This document shows, one piece after another, positions 1 to 5,697 of a DNA stretch of 7,191 nucleotides. The stretch lies in contig JANYCP010000075.1 of the NCBI GenBank assembly GCA_025360265.1, forward strand, positions 1-7,191. Reading direction: 5' to 3'. Source of the DNA: Gemmatimonadota bacterium. Lineage in GTDB: Bacteria; Gemmatimonadota; Gemmatimonadetes; Gemmatimonadales; GWC2-71-9. The notes below the pieces were generated by a model, which was given only the letters and a program-made list of their open reading frames with translations, had not been told where the DNA came from and did not search any database. Both the position numbers and the translations under genes were made by a program. Each line of letters opens with the position of its first letter. Position 1 is the stretch's first letter.

Positions 1-7
1 GGGTCGA

Positions 8-697
8 TCAGAACCGATACATGAACCCGATCGCCAGAACCGGAAACCCTGGAATCTTGTTGACGTCGGTCTGGTGCTTCGCGACTTCGGCCTGAATATT
101 CGCGTCGACCGCCCCGCCGCTCGGCGCGTTGCTTCCGTGCATCGTCAGTGCCGGTTTCCCAATCGCAACACCGAGATCGAACACAAAGGCGAGTCCGCCG
201 TGACTCGATGCCGCAGTGCCAAATCCAAGCCCGACGTACGGCAATGTGCTGCCGTACTGGGCTGCAACGGTGAGCGTACCAACCTGGCTGGCAGTGTACG
301 AAGTCCCGTTGAACGTGTAGCTGGTTGCGTTGCCGATGCCCGAGACCTTCGCTGGAGTCGTCATCAGGCCGCCGGTGAGATGAAAGGAGCCACGAGCGCC
401 GGGGTACAGGTCGATCAACGCAGAAAACGCATGCAGCTCAGCGGTGATGTCGAACTTGTTGTCGCCGATGTCCTGCCCGTCCTTGTGCAGCGTGTAGAAA
501 TTGAGACCAACCCGCGCGCCGACGTGACTCGTGAGCAACTTGGACACTTCACCGCCGACGCCGATCGTTCCGGCGCGAACCGCAATACCGATGTCAGAGC
601 CGTGGCTCTGGCTCCCCTTTCCCTGCGCGACCAACGACGCTGCCGGGGTCGACAGGAGCAACGCGGCAATGGAGATTGATACCGATCGAGCAGACAT
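8..697 (-). CDS. Small outer-membrane beta-barrel protein of an uncharacterised family
   Basis: This is a complete 229-residue protein. Residues 1-24 form a signal peptide (short polar start, Ile/Ala/Leu-rich core around 8-20, likely cleavage after Ala24). No Cys follows, so it is not a lipoprotein. The mature part alternates Gly- and aromatic-rich stretches typical of antiparallel beta strands (about 35-50, 57-70, 82-98, 103-113, 138-160, 168-181) and ends in Tyr-Arg-Phe. A terminal aromatic residue is the classic signal for the outer-membrane BAM insertion machinery. The middle segment with Gly-Thr-Ser-Tyr-Thr-Ala-Ser-Gln-Val-Gly (131-140) and the Phe-Pro-Val-Leu-Ala-Ile-Gly C-terminus recall a family of short bacterial outer-membrane proteins with no assigned function; that match is from memory. 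Residues 190-215 are more polar and could be a loop or periplasmic turn. The ATG is preceded by AGAGGG a few bases upstream, which supports this start. It stands alone downstream of the HD-GYP gene. No ligand or role can be read from the sequence. Confidence 0.78.
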   Translation of the reverse strand: MSARSVSISIAALLLSTPAASLVAQGKGSQSHGSDIGIAVRAGTIGVGGEVSKLLTSHVGARVGLNFYTLHKDGQDIGDNKFDITAELHAFSALIDLYPGARGSFHLTGGLMTTPAKVSGIGNATSYTFNGTSYTASQVGTLTVAAQYGSTLPYVGLGFGTAASSHGGLAFVFDLGVAIGKPALTMHGSNAPSGGAVDANIQAEVAKHQTDVNKIPGFPVLAIGFMYRF

Positions 698-884
698 GGT
701 CCCTCTGGGTGAATGAGGATATGAAAAGCTACAGCAATGCAGGTTAGGGCGCTTCCTCTTCCTCCGTCCCCTGACCTACCCGGAATAGGTGGCCGTGTCG
801 AGGCCGTTCGCGATGAAACGTTGGTGGAGTTCATCGACGTTGTCGACGAAGGTCGACATCCAGACATCTCCGTCGGTCTGCTGG
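698..884. other. Intergenic gap between the HD-GYP gene and the outer-membrane protein gene
   Basis: These 187 bases hold the possible VOC remnant on their HD-GYP side. The part nearest the outer-membrane gene (698-775) should carry that gene's promoter. A TATCCT hexamer on the minus strand at about 713-718 could be a -10 element, but no convincing -35 lies 16-18 bases upstream. I see no hairpin plus T-run that would be a clear terminator for the HD-GYP gene. Confidence 0.4.
776..884 (-). pseudogene. Possible remnant of a VOC / glyoxalase-fold gene
   Basis: Just past the stop codon of the HD-GYP gene, a minus-strand frame reads a segment resembling one beta-alpha unit of the vicinal oxygen chelate (glyoxalase / bleomycin-resistance) fold: Trp-Met-Ser-Thr-Phe-Val-Asp-Asn-Val-Asp-Glu-Leu-His-Gln-Arg-Phe, then Ile-Ala-Asn-Gly-Leu. 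It stops at 776-778 after about 35 codons. The usual second half (Asp-Pro-Asp-Gly and a metal-ligand strand) is absent. An ATG at 859 with GGAG upstream could open a 27-codon ORF, so a real small gene is the alternative. The likeness is judged by eye only; chance is also possible. Confidence 0.3.
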
Positions 885-2387
885 TCAGGCCACCCTGACA
901 AGAAGCTCGCCGAACGGCGTCTCAGCCGGAAGTCCGGTGAACGTCCCCTCGAGCGCTTCGACCACAACCGGGCAGAGGTGTCGCTCCGCCACAAGCCGCC
1001 GCAGGATCTGCTTTGCTTCTTCCACCGGCATGCCGGCCCGATAGGGCCGATCGGCCGACACCGCTTCGGTGACGTCTGCCACGGCAATGATTCTCGAGAT
1101 CGTGCCGAGCTGATCGCCGTGCAGTCCCAGGTGATAGCCGGAACCGTCGAGTCGCTCGTGGTGTGCCGCCGCAGTCGCGGCAAACTGGCGGAAGCGCGCG
1201 ACCCGCTTCAGGATCTCGAGGGTGAAGGCAGTGTGCTTCCGCATCGATGCCCATTCATCCGGATCGAGCGCCGCCGGTTTGTCGAGCACGCGGTTGGACA
1301 CACCGAGCTTACCAATGTCGTGCAACAACGCGGCACGACGCAGCGTGTGCATATCGTCACCGGCAATTCCCATTGATGCGCCGACGTTGACGGCGATTGA
1401 TGACACGTTGACCGAATGCCGCGACGTGTACGGACTCTTCGCGTCGATGACTCGCGCGAACGCCTCGGACACCGCATCAAGTTGATCCTCATCGCAGCGG
1501 ATCACTTCGTCTTCCGGTTCGATCGCGCTCACCAAGGCCAGCGTGGCAGAACTGCGGAGTCCGCCCCAGAAGGCGCTATCAAATTCAAACGACGCCATGG
1601 CCTCGACCAGTGTCGGGTCAAACCAGCGACCGCGGCGGGTGCGCGCCATTTCGTACGCCGTTCGGACATCGAACGCCGCCGCAAACACTTCCACAGTTTG
1701 TGCAAGACACACGATCCGACCAAGCAGCGGAATCGCCGAACCGCGGAGTCCGAACGGCATGCCGCTGCCATCCCAGTGCTCCTCGACCGAATGAATCGCG
1801 TCGGGGGTTCCTGATGGCAGGCGTAGCAAACGCGCAATGTCGGCACCGCGTTCGCAGCGGGTCGCCACCATTTCGCGGGCGGTTCCCTGTTCGCGGACAC
1901 CGAGCATCAGCATGTGCCACGCCTTCGCAATCCTTCCCTTGCCGGGAAGCGAATGCTTGAATGCATATCGCGCCGCGTCCTTGGTCGCCGTCCAGTCGGT
2001 CAACTTGAATGCGTGCTTGAGCAGTTGATCATCGGAACCGAAGAGCGTCGCAAGTCGTGCCGCGTTGCTCGAACAACCAAGGTCCTTGAGCAGGAGGCCA
2101 TAGTACAGCGCGCTCAACTGGTCCTGGGAGAGGCCAAGCTGTCGGGCGATCCGCATCCCGATCAGGGTCGTGCGTGTTGCATGACCCATTGGCTGCCCCT
2201 CAGTGATGTCGAGGGCATAGGAAAGCGCGCTGACCACCTCGGAGAGGCGAACATCGCCGCTTGGATCGGAGGCGAGGCTGATGGCGCCCGCGCGCCCTTC
2301 CAACGGGTGCCCATTGGGGCGTTGTGAAGGAAGGACGGCGGGCGCCGGAAGGGTCGAATTCGTGGTTCGATCGGCCCGGCTGCTCAT
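885..2387 (-). CDS. Tandem HD / HD-GYP domain protein, probable cyclic-di-nucleotide phosphodiesterase
   Basis: This is a 500-residue cytosolic protein with two HD-GYP-like modules and no membrane segment. The second module (about 305-485) has the metal-dependent phosphohydrolase signature: His324, Leu-Leu-His356-Asp357-Ile-Gly-Lys, His385, His409-His410-Glu, Asp-Gly-Ser-Gly-Tyr-His (414-419), Asp438 and Asp-Arg-Pro-Tyr-Arg (446-450). HD-GYP proteins usually hydrolyse cyclic di-GMP; here the Pro of GYP is His. The first module (about 48-270) keeps the fold pattern (His69, Asp-Gly-Ser-Gly at 206-209), but the HD pair is Lys101-Asp102, the His-His-Glu is Glu-Glu-His (202-204) and the later Asp is Gln230. 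It is therefore probably inactive and may sense or regulate. The frame is open further upstream through the terminator and the tRNA gene. The ATG at 2387 is the first one downstream of both and leaves about 47 residues before the conserved region. Its ribosome site is weak, so the start is less certain than the gene. Ligand and target are not shown. Confidence 0.9.
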   Translation of the reverse strand: MSSRADRTTNSTLPAPAVLPSQRPNGHPLEGRAGAISLASDPSGDVRLSEVVSALSYALDITEGQPMGHATRTTLIGMRIARQLGLSQDQLSALYYGLLLKDLGCSSNAARLATLFGSDDQLLKHAFKLTDWTATKDAARYAFKHSLPGKGRIAKAWHMLMLGVREQGTAREMVATRCERGADIARLLRLPSGTPDAIHSVEEHWDGSGMPFGLRGSAIPLLGRIVCLAQTVEVFAAAFDVRTAYEMARTRRGRWFDPTLVEAMASFEFDSAFWGGLRSSATLALVSAIEPEDEVIRCDEDQLDAVSEAFARVIDAKSPYTSRHSVNVSSIAVNVGASMGIAGDDMHTLRRAALLHDIGKLGVSNRVLDKPAALDPDEWASMRKHTAFTLEILKRVARFRQFAATAAAHHERLDGSGYHLGLHGDQLGTISRIIAVADVTEAVSADRPYRAGMPVEEAKQILRRLVAERHLCPVVVEALEGTFTGLPAETPFGELLVRVA

Positions 2388-2407
2388 TGGACTGGCCAGA
2401 CAGGGGC

Positions 2408-2442
2408 AAAAACAATGCCCGCACCGGAGAACCGGTACGGGC
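2408..2442 (-). terminator. Rho-independent terminator after tRNA-Ala
   Basis: On the minus strand, GCCCGTACCGG pairs with CCGGTGCGGGC around a TTCT loop, giving an 11-base-pair stem with one G-U pair. It is followed by CATT-G-TTTTT. It begins 3 bases after the tRNA 3' end, so it closes the tRNA transcript and any read-through from rnz and the mla operon. The HD-GYP start codon is only 20 bases beyond it. Confidence 0.87.
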
Positions 2443-2445
2443 CTA

Positions 2446-2518
2446 TGGAGCTGAGGGGGATCGAACCCCTGACCTCTGCAATGCGAATGCAGCGCTCTCC
2501 CATCTGAGCTACAGCCCC
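2446..2518 (-). tRNA. tRNA-Ala, anticodon CGC
   Basis: This is a 73-base cloverleaf with every arm paired. Acceptor stem: GGGGCTG with CAGCTCC, discriminator A73. D-arm: GCTC/GAGC. Anticodon stem: CTGCA/TGCAG with loop TTCGCAT. T-arm: AGGGG-TTCGATC-CCCCT. The anticodon is CGC (2485-2483), reading the alanine codon GCG. The G3-U70 wobble pair, the main identity element for alanyl-tRNA synthetase, is present. The bases after A73 are TAG, so CCA is not encoded and must be added after 3' trimming. It lies on the same strand as rnz, 68 bases after that gene's stop, and just before a terminator. Confidence 0.97.
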
Positions 2519-2532
2519 GGGAGGGGAGGCAT

Positions 2533-2561
2533 AAAGTACGGGCAGGAGGGGGTGAAAACAA
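2533..2561 (-). promoter_or_regulatory. Candidate promoter for tRNA-Ala
   Basis: On the minus strand, TTGTTT (2561-2556) and TACTTT (2538-2533) are separated by 17 bases. The -10 hexamer ends 14 bases before the first tRNA base, which allows a short 5' leader, and the bases between are C-rich. Each box matches only about half of the sigma-70 consensus. The spacing and position are the best support. The tRNA could instead be transcribed by read-through from rnz. Confidence 0.4.
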
Positions 2562-2573
2562 TGTCGCGCTGGG

Positions 2574-2592
2574 CCCTTCGCTACGCTCAGGG
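2574..2592. repeat. REP-like imperfect palindrome, CCCTTCGCTACGCTCAGGG
   Basis: This 19-base element has inverted ends (CCCT/AGGG) and a GC..GC core around a short loop, so it can fold as an imperfect hairpin on either strand. The motif belongs to a style of short dispersed palindrome (CCCTGAGCG..GCGAAGGG) common in intergenic DNA of many high-GC bacteria; this is recalled, not searched. The rnz stop codon (TGA, 2589-2587) lies inside it. Only one copy occurs in this window. Confidence 0.55.
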
Positions 2593-3501
2593 CGACCTGT
2601 ACGGCACGTCCACCACCATGCCATCCCTTGCAATATCCGTCGACTCAAACACCGCCCGCGCCTCTGCCATCAGCTCCGGTGCCTCCCGGGTATACCGGGC
2701 AGAGATATGCGTCAGGGCGAGCCGCCGAACTCCCGCATCCCGCGCCACCCCCGCCGCCTCGGCGGCCGTGGAGTGACCGGTCTCCCGGGCTCGCTCTGCT
2801 TCGTCAGACCCAAACGTCGCCTCATGGATCAGCAGGTCGGCGCCACGCGCCAGCTCGGCAAGCGATGGGCTTGGACCAGTATCGCCCGAAATTACCAACC
2901 GCCGACCCGACCGGGGACTCCCCACCAGCTCGGCCGGCGTGACGACTCGTCCGTCGCCAAGGGTGACCGATTCGCCCTTGTGAATCTTCCCCCACATGGG
3001 CCCCTCGGGGATCCCCATCTCGCGGGCACGCTCGGGATCGAAGCGACCGAGCCGGTCGTGCTCCACGATGGCGTATGAGAAACATTCGCCCTTGTGCTTC
3101 GCTTCGCCCACCACGATGTCGTAGTCGCCGCGATTGAGGATCTCATCGACCCGCAACTCGACGATTTCGACCGGAAACTTCGGCCACTCCATCCCGAGCG
3201 TAATCAGGGGTCCGAGCTGGCGCTGCGCACCGCGCGGACCGTGCAGCCGAATTGGTGCAGTGCGCCCCTGGAGTCCCATGGTGCGGAGCAATCCAGGAAT
3301 GCCGAGAATGTGATCGGAGTGATAGTGGGTGATGAAGATGTCTTCGACGCCGAATCCCGACGTGTAGCGCATCATCTGCCGCTGCGTCCCTTCGCCACAA
3401 TCGAACATCAGCAGTTCACCTTCACGCTGTACCATCAGCGAGGAGACGTTGCGGTCCACCGTGGGAAGCGCGGCACTCGTACCAAGAAACGTGACCTGCA
3501 T
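2587..3501 (-). CDS. rnz: Ribonuclease Z (tRNA 3' endonuclease)
   Basis: This 304-residue cytosolic metallo-beta-lactamase-fold nuclease cuts precursor tRNAs 3' of the discriminator base so that CCA can be added. Length and layout fit the short bacterial RNase Z form. Visible motifs are the N-terminal Thr-Phe-Leu-Gly-Thr-Ser-Ala-Ala-Leu-Pro (4-13), the zinc-binding His59-Tyr-His61-Ser-Asp63-His64, the His136-Lys-Gly segment, the Gly-Ile-Pro-Glu-Gly-Pro stretch (163-168) seen in true RNase Z, Ser-Gly-Asp207-Thr-Gly, His226-Glu-Ala-Thr-Phe, Gly-His243-Ser-Thr and Thr-His265-Ile-Ser. The ATG at 3501 shares a base with the folE stop (TGATG). A longer frame runs back into folE, but the family's start motif begins right at this ATG. 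No ribosome site is evident, so re-initiation after folE is likely. The last codons and the stop lie in a REP-like repeat. tRNA-Ala follows on the same strand. Confidence 0.96.
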   Translation of the reverse strand: MQVTFLGTSAALPTVDRNVSSLMVQREGELLMFDCGEGTQRQMMRYTSGFGVEDIFITHYHSDHILGIPGLLRTMGLQGRTAPIRLHGPRGAQRQLGPLITLGMEWPKFPVEIVELRVDEILNRGDYDIVVGEAKHKGECFSYAIVEHDRLGRFDPERAREMGIPEGPMWGKIHKGESVTLGDGRVVTPAELVGSPRSGRRLVISGDTGPSPSLAELARGADLLIHEATFGSDEAERARETGHSTAAEAAGVARDAGVRRLALTHISARYTREAPELMAEARAVFESTDIARDGMVVDVPYRSP

Positions 3502-4058
3502 CACCGCGAGCCGTGCACCAGACGGAGGAATTCCTCGCGAGTGCGGTGGTCCTCGAGAAAGGTGCCACGCATTGCGGAGGTGATCGTGCTGGAGCCCTGC
3601 TTCTGCACGCCGCGCATCATCATGCACAGGTGCGACGCGCCGAGAACCACGCCGACCCCGTGTGGCATCAACTCCGCCACCAGCGCGTCGGCAATCTGAT
3701 CGGTCATCCGTTCCTGCACTTGCAGCCGGCGCGCGAACACGTCAACGATGCGCGCCATCTTCGACAGACCGACGATGCGACCATTCGGGATGTACGCCAC
3801 ATGCGCCTTGCCGTAGAACGGCAGCATATGATGCTCACAGAGCGAGTAGAACTCGATGTCCCGCACGAGCACCATGTTGTTGTGAGTCTCGTGAAACAGT
3901 GCGTCGCCGATCACCTTGCTGGCGCTCTGCGTGTATCCCTGCGTCAGAAACCGCAGCGACTTCTCGACTCGCTCTGGCGTGCGGGCAAGACCCTGGCGAG
4001 TGGGATCTTCGCCGAGTTCCAGCAGCGTCGCCCGGACAAGTTCCTTGATATCGCTCAC
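3501..4058 (-). CDS. folE: GTP cyclohydrolase I, type IA
   Basis: This 185-residue enzyme opens GTP to 7,8-dihydroneopterin triphosphate and formate, the first step of tetrahydrofolate (or biopterin) synthesis, as a cytosolic toroidal homodecamer. The zinc ligands are visible: Cys74-Glu-His-His77 and Cys145 in Ser-His143-Leu-Cys-Met-Met-Met-Arg149-Gly-Val. Other family motifs are Gly-Leu-Ala-Arg-Thr-Pro-Glu-Arg-Val (23-31), His-Met-Leu-Pro-Phe-Tyr-Gly-Lys (77-84) and Gly-Leu-Ser-Lys-Met-Ala-Arg (97-103). The length suits the bacterial form, which varies at the N-terminus. The start is GTG (4058-4056). A GAGGT ribosome site 5 bases upstream overlaps the mlaD stop codon, which supports both the start and coupling to mlaD. 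It overlaps rnz by one base at its end. All catalytic residues I can check are present. Confidence 0.97.
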   Translation of the reverse strand: MSDIKELVRATLLELGEDPTRQGLARTPERVEKSLRFLTQGYTQSASKVIGDALFHETHNNMVLVRDIEFYSLCEHHMLPFYGKAHVAYIPNGRIVGLSKMARIVDVFARRLQVQERMTDQIADALVAELMPHGVGVVLGASHLCMMMRGVQKQGSSTITSAMRGTFLEDHRTREEFLRLVHGSR

Positions 4059-4066
4059 TCGCTACC

Positions 4067-4942
4067 TCAAAAGATCTTCACGGTGACACCGATCTTGCCC
4101 GGATTCTTCTTGATCTCATTGAGCAGGTCGGTCATCGCCTGCATCGTCTTGCGCAGGTCGACGTAGAGCGTGGTGTCGTTCATGAACTTGCCGATGGTGC
4201 CTTCGCCGCGCTGGATCTTTCCCATCAGCGAGTCGGCGCGAGCCGACATCGCGGCCAGCCGATCCGTGGCGCTGGCGGCCGACTTCATTGTGGTATCGAG
4301 ACGAGCCTGCAGCGTCTTCACGTCCATCTGTGCAATGGTGGTATCGAATCGAGCCATCGTCTTCTGCAGGCCAAGCATGGTCGGATTTACCTGCGACATC
4401 GGACCGTCCTTCTGGTCGGCAAGATGCGCCATCAGTTTCTGTGACGAGGCCAGCGTCTTCCGCAGGTCAACGATCAACTCCTTGTCAAGCATCGCATTCA
4501 GCTTGCTGAGCGTGATCGCCGCTGAATCGGCGAGCCCTGCCGCCTTGTCGAACACGCCGGACGCCATCGTCCCGTGGATCGTGTCGGTCCTGGCGCGCGG
4601 GGTGCCGGTGCCGGGGTTGAGCGTGATGACCATGTCGCCCAGCATGCCGACACCGGTGATCGAGGCCGTCGCATTGCTGGTAATGACAATCGGCTCGCTG
4701 AGCTTGAGTCCGATGGCGACCTTGCCAATGCCCTGGTACACGATGTCCACCACACGGCCCACCGGGGCGCCGGAGATGCGCACCGGTGCACCCTCCTTCA
4801 GGTTGCCGATGTCCTCATAGAGGATCGCGACATCGGACTTGCCAATCGATTTGCCGCGGAGCCAGAGCATACCGCCCACGACCGCAAGCGAGGTGACGAG
4901 CACCATCGCCCCGACGGCGATGCTGCGTTGATAGGAATTCAT
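4067..4942 (-). CDS. mlaD: MlaD-like MCE-domain substrate-binding protein of a lipid ABC transporter
   Basis: This 291-residue protein is anchored in the inner membrane by one N-terminal helix (about 9-27), with the rest in the periplasm. Residues about 37-112 form the MCE/MlaD domain (Tyr-Glu-Asp-Ile-Gly-Asn-Leu-Lys-Glu-Gly-Ala-Pro-Val-Arg, then Gly-Val-Gly-Met-Leu-Gly-Asp). In characterised Mla systems a hexamer of these domains makes a pore for phospholipids on top of MlaE. Beyond it is a long, mostly helical tail (130-280), longer than in E. coli MlaD. It carries the string Val-Asp-Leu-Arg-Lys-Thr twice (158-163 and 261-266) and ends in a Gly-Thr-Ile-Gly-Lys-Phe-Met-Asn-Asp stretch of the sort seen in MlaD tails from other phyla. 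The start overlaps the mlaF stop (ATGA) and has GGAG upstream. Substrate direction, import or export, cannot be told from sequence. Confidence 0.93.
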   Translation of the reverse strand: MNSYQRSIAVGAMVLVTSLAVVGGMLWLRGKSIGKSDVAILYEDIGNLKEGAPVRISGAPVGRVVDIVYQGIGKVAIGLKLSEPIVITSNATASITGVGMLGDMVITLNPGTGTPRARTDTIHGTMASGVFDKAAGLADSAAITLSKLNAMLDKELIVDLRKTLASSQKLMAHLADQKDGPMSQVNPTMLGLQKTMARFDTTIAQMDVKTLQARLDTTMKSAASATDRLAAMSARADSLMGKIQRGEGTIGKFMNDTTLYVDLRKTMQAMTDLLNEIKKNPGKIGVTVKIF

Positions 4943-5697
4943 TTGGCGGCTCCGTTTCCTTCCAGGTCAAAGTCTCGTTCGAGGAATGCCCGCACTTCGG
5001 CCACTGGCGACTCCTTGAATTCGTCCGGCGGTCCGATCGCCACGATCTTGCCGCCCGTAAGCAACGCAATCCGATCAGCGGTGCGGAACGACCCACGCAC
5101 GTCGTGCGTCACCATGATGCTGGTCACGCCCAGTTCATCCTTGAGCCGGGTCACCAGGGCATCAATGATGTCCGAGTTGACCGGATCGAGGCCCGACGTC
5201 GGCTCGTCGTACAGCACGTATTTGGGCTTCCCCGCAATGGCTCGCGCGATGCCAACTCGCTTGCGCATCCCGCCGGAAAGCTGCGCCGGCATCTTCTTCA
5301 TCGTGTCTGGTTGGAGATTTACCAACCGCAAACACTCCGCCGCGCGCGTCCTGGCATATTCCGGGTTCTTGAACTCCGCTTCATCCGTCAGCCCAAGACG
5401 GATGTTCTCGAACACGTCCATCGAATCGAACAGCGCGCCATTCTGGAATACGTATCCAATCGTGGCGCGCAACTTGGACAATGCAACACGCTTGAGGGAC
5501 TCTACATGCTGATCATCAACGATGATTTCACCGCGATCGGGGCGGATCAGCCCGATGATCGCTTTGAGTAGCACGCTCTTGCCGGTGCCCGAAGGGCCCA
5601 GCAGCGCCATCGTCTCACCTTCGTTGACGACGAGATTGACGCCGTTAAGCACCTTCTGCGAACCGAACCGTTTAGAGACGTTCTTGATTTCGATCAT
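4939..5697 (-). CDS. mlaF: ABC transporter ATPase, MlaF-type
   Basis: This 252-residue cytoplasmic ATPase powers the MlaE permease. It has Walker A Gly-Pro-Ser-Gly-Thr-Gly-Lys-Ser (34-41), Q-loop Gln85, signature Leu-Ser-Gly-Gly-Met (140-144), Walker B Val-Leu-Tyr-Asp-Glu-Pro (161-166), D-loop Ser-Gly-Leu-Asp (168-171) and switch His198. The Phe-Gln-Asn-Gly-Ala-Leu-Phe-Asp-Ser segment after the Q-loop and the Gly-Met-Arg-Lys-Arg-Val variant of the signature are typical of the MlaF/Mkl branch of lipid importers. The start overlaps the mlaE stop by one base (TAATG), and the end overlaps the mlaD start by four (ATGA). No mlaB (STAS-domain) gene accompanies it here. Confidence 0.96.
   Translation of the reverse strand: MIEIKNVSKRFGSQKVLNGVNLVVNEGETMALLGPSGTGKSVLLKAIIGLIRPDRGEIIVDDQHVESLKRVALSKLRATIGYVFQNGALFDSMDVFENIRLGLTDEAEFKNPEYARTRAAECLRLVNLQPDTMKKMPAQLSGGMRKRVGIARAIAGKPKYVLYDEPTSGLDPVNSDIIDALVTRLKDELGVTSIMVTHDVRGSFRTADRIALLTGGKIVAIGPPDEFKESPVAEVRAFLERDFDLEGNGAAK

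Noticed and set aside
74..679. 201-codon plus-strand frame opposite the outer-membrane protein gene
   Set aside because: The opposite strand encodes a signal peptide, barrel-like strands and a terminal Phe with a ribosome site. This frame is Arg/Val-rich without features.
2388..2648. N-terminal extension of the HD-GYP frame by 87 codons
   Set aside because: The extra codons run through the terminator, the tRNA-Ala gene and the REP-like repeat (giving the peptide Arg-Pro-Glu-Arg-Ser-Glu-Gly-Pro often seen in mis-called ORFs). The ATG at 2387 is the first one clear of them.
3502..3627. 42-codon upstream extension of rnz
   Set aside because: It lies inside folE. The RNase Z family start motif begins at the ATG at 3501, which overlaps the folE stop.
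3513..4166. 217-codon plus-strand frame opposite folE
   Set aside because: It is the antisense shadow of folE, whose zinc and catalytic residues are intact; the shadow is His/Arg-rich without any motif.
4170..4820. 216-codon plus-strand frame opposite mlaD with hydrophobic stretches
   Set aside because: Its Ser/Val/Ala-rich runs are the complement of the mlaD codons. There is no ribosome site or family motif.
4574..5512. 312-codon open frame on the plus strand, opposite mlaD and mlaF
   Set aside because: It is antisense to two genes with complete family motifs. In high-GC DNA such mirror frames are common, and its translation shows no domain or sensible composition.
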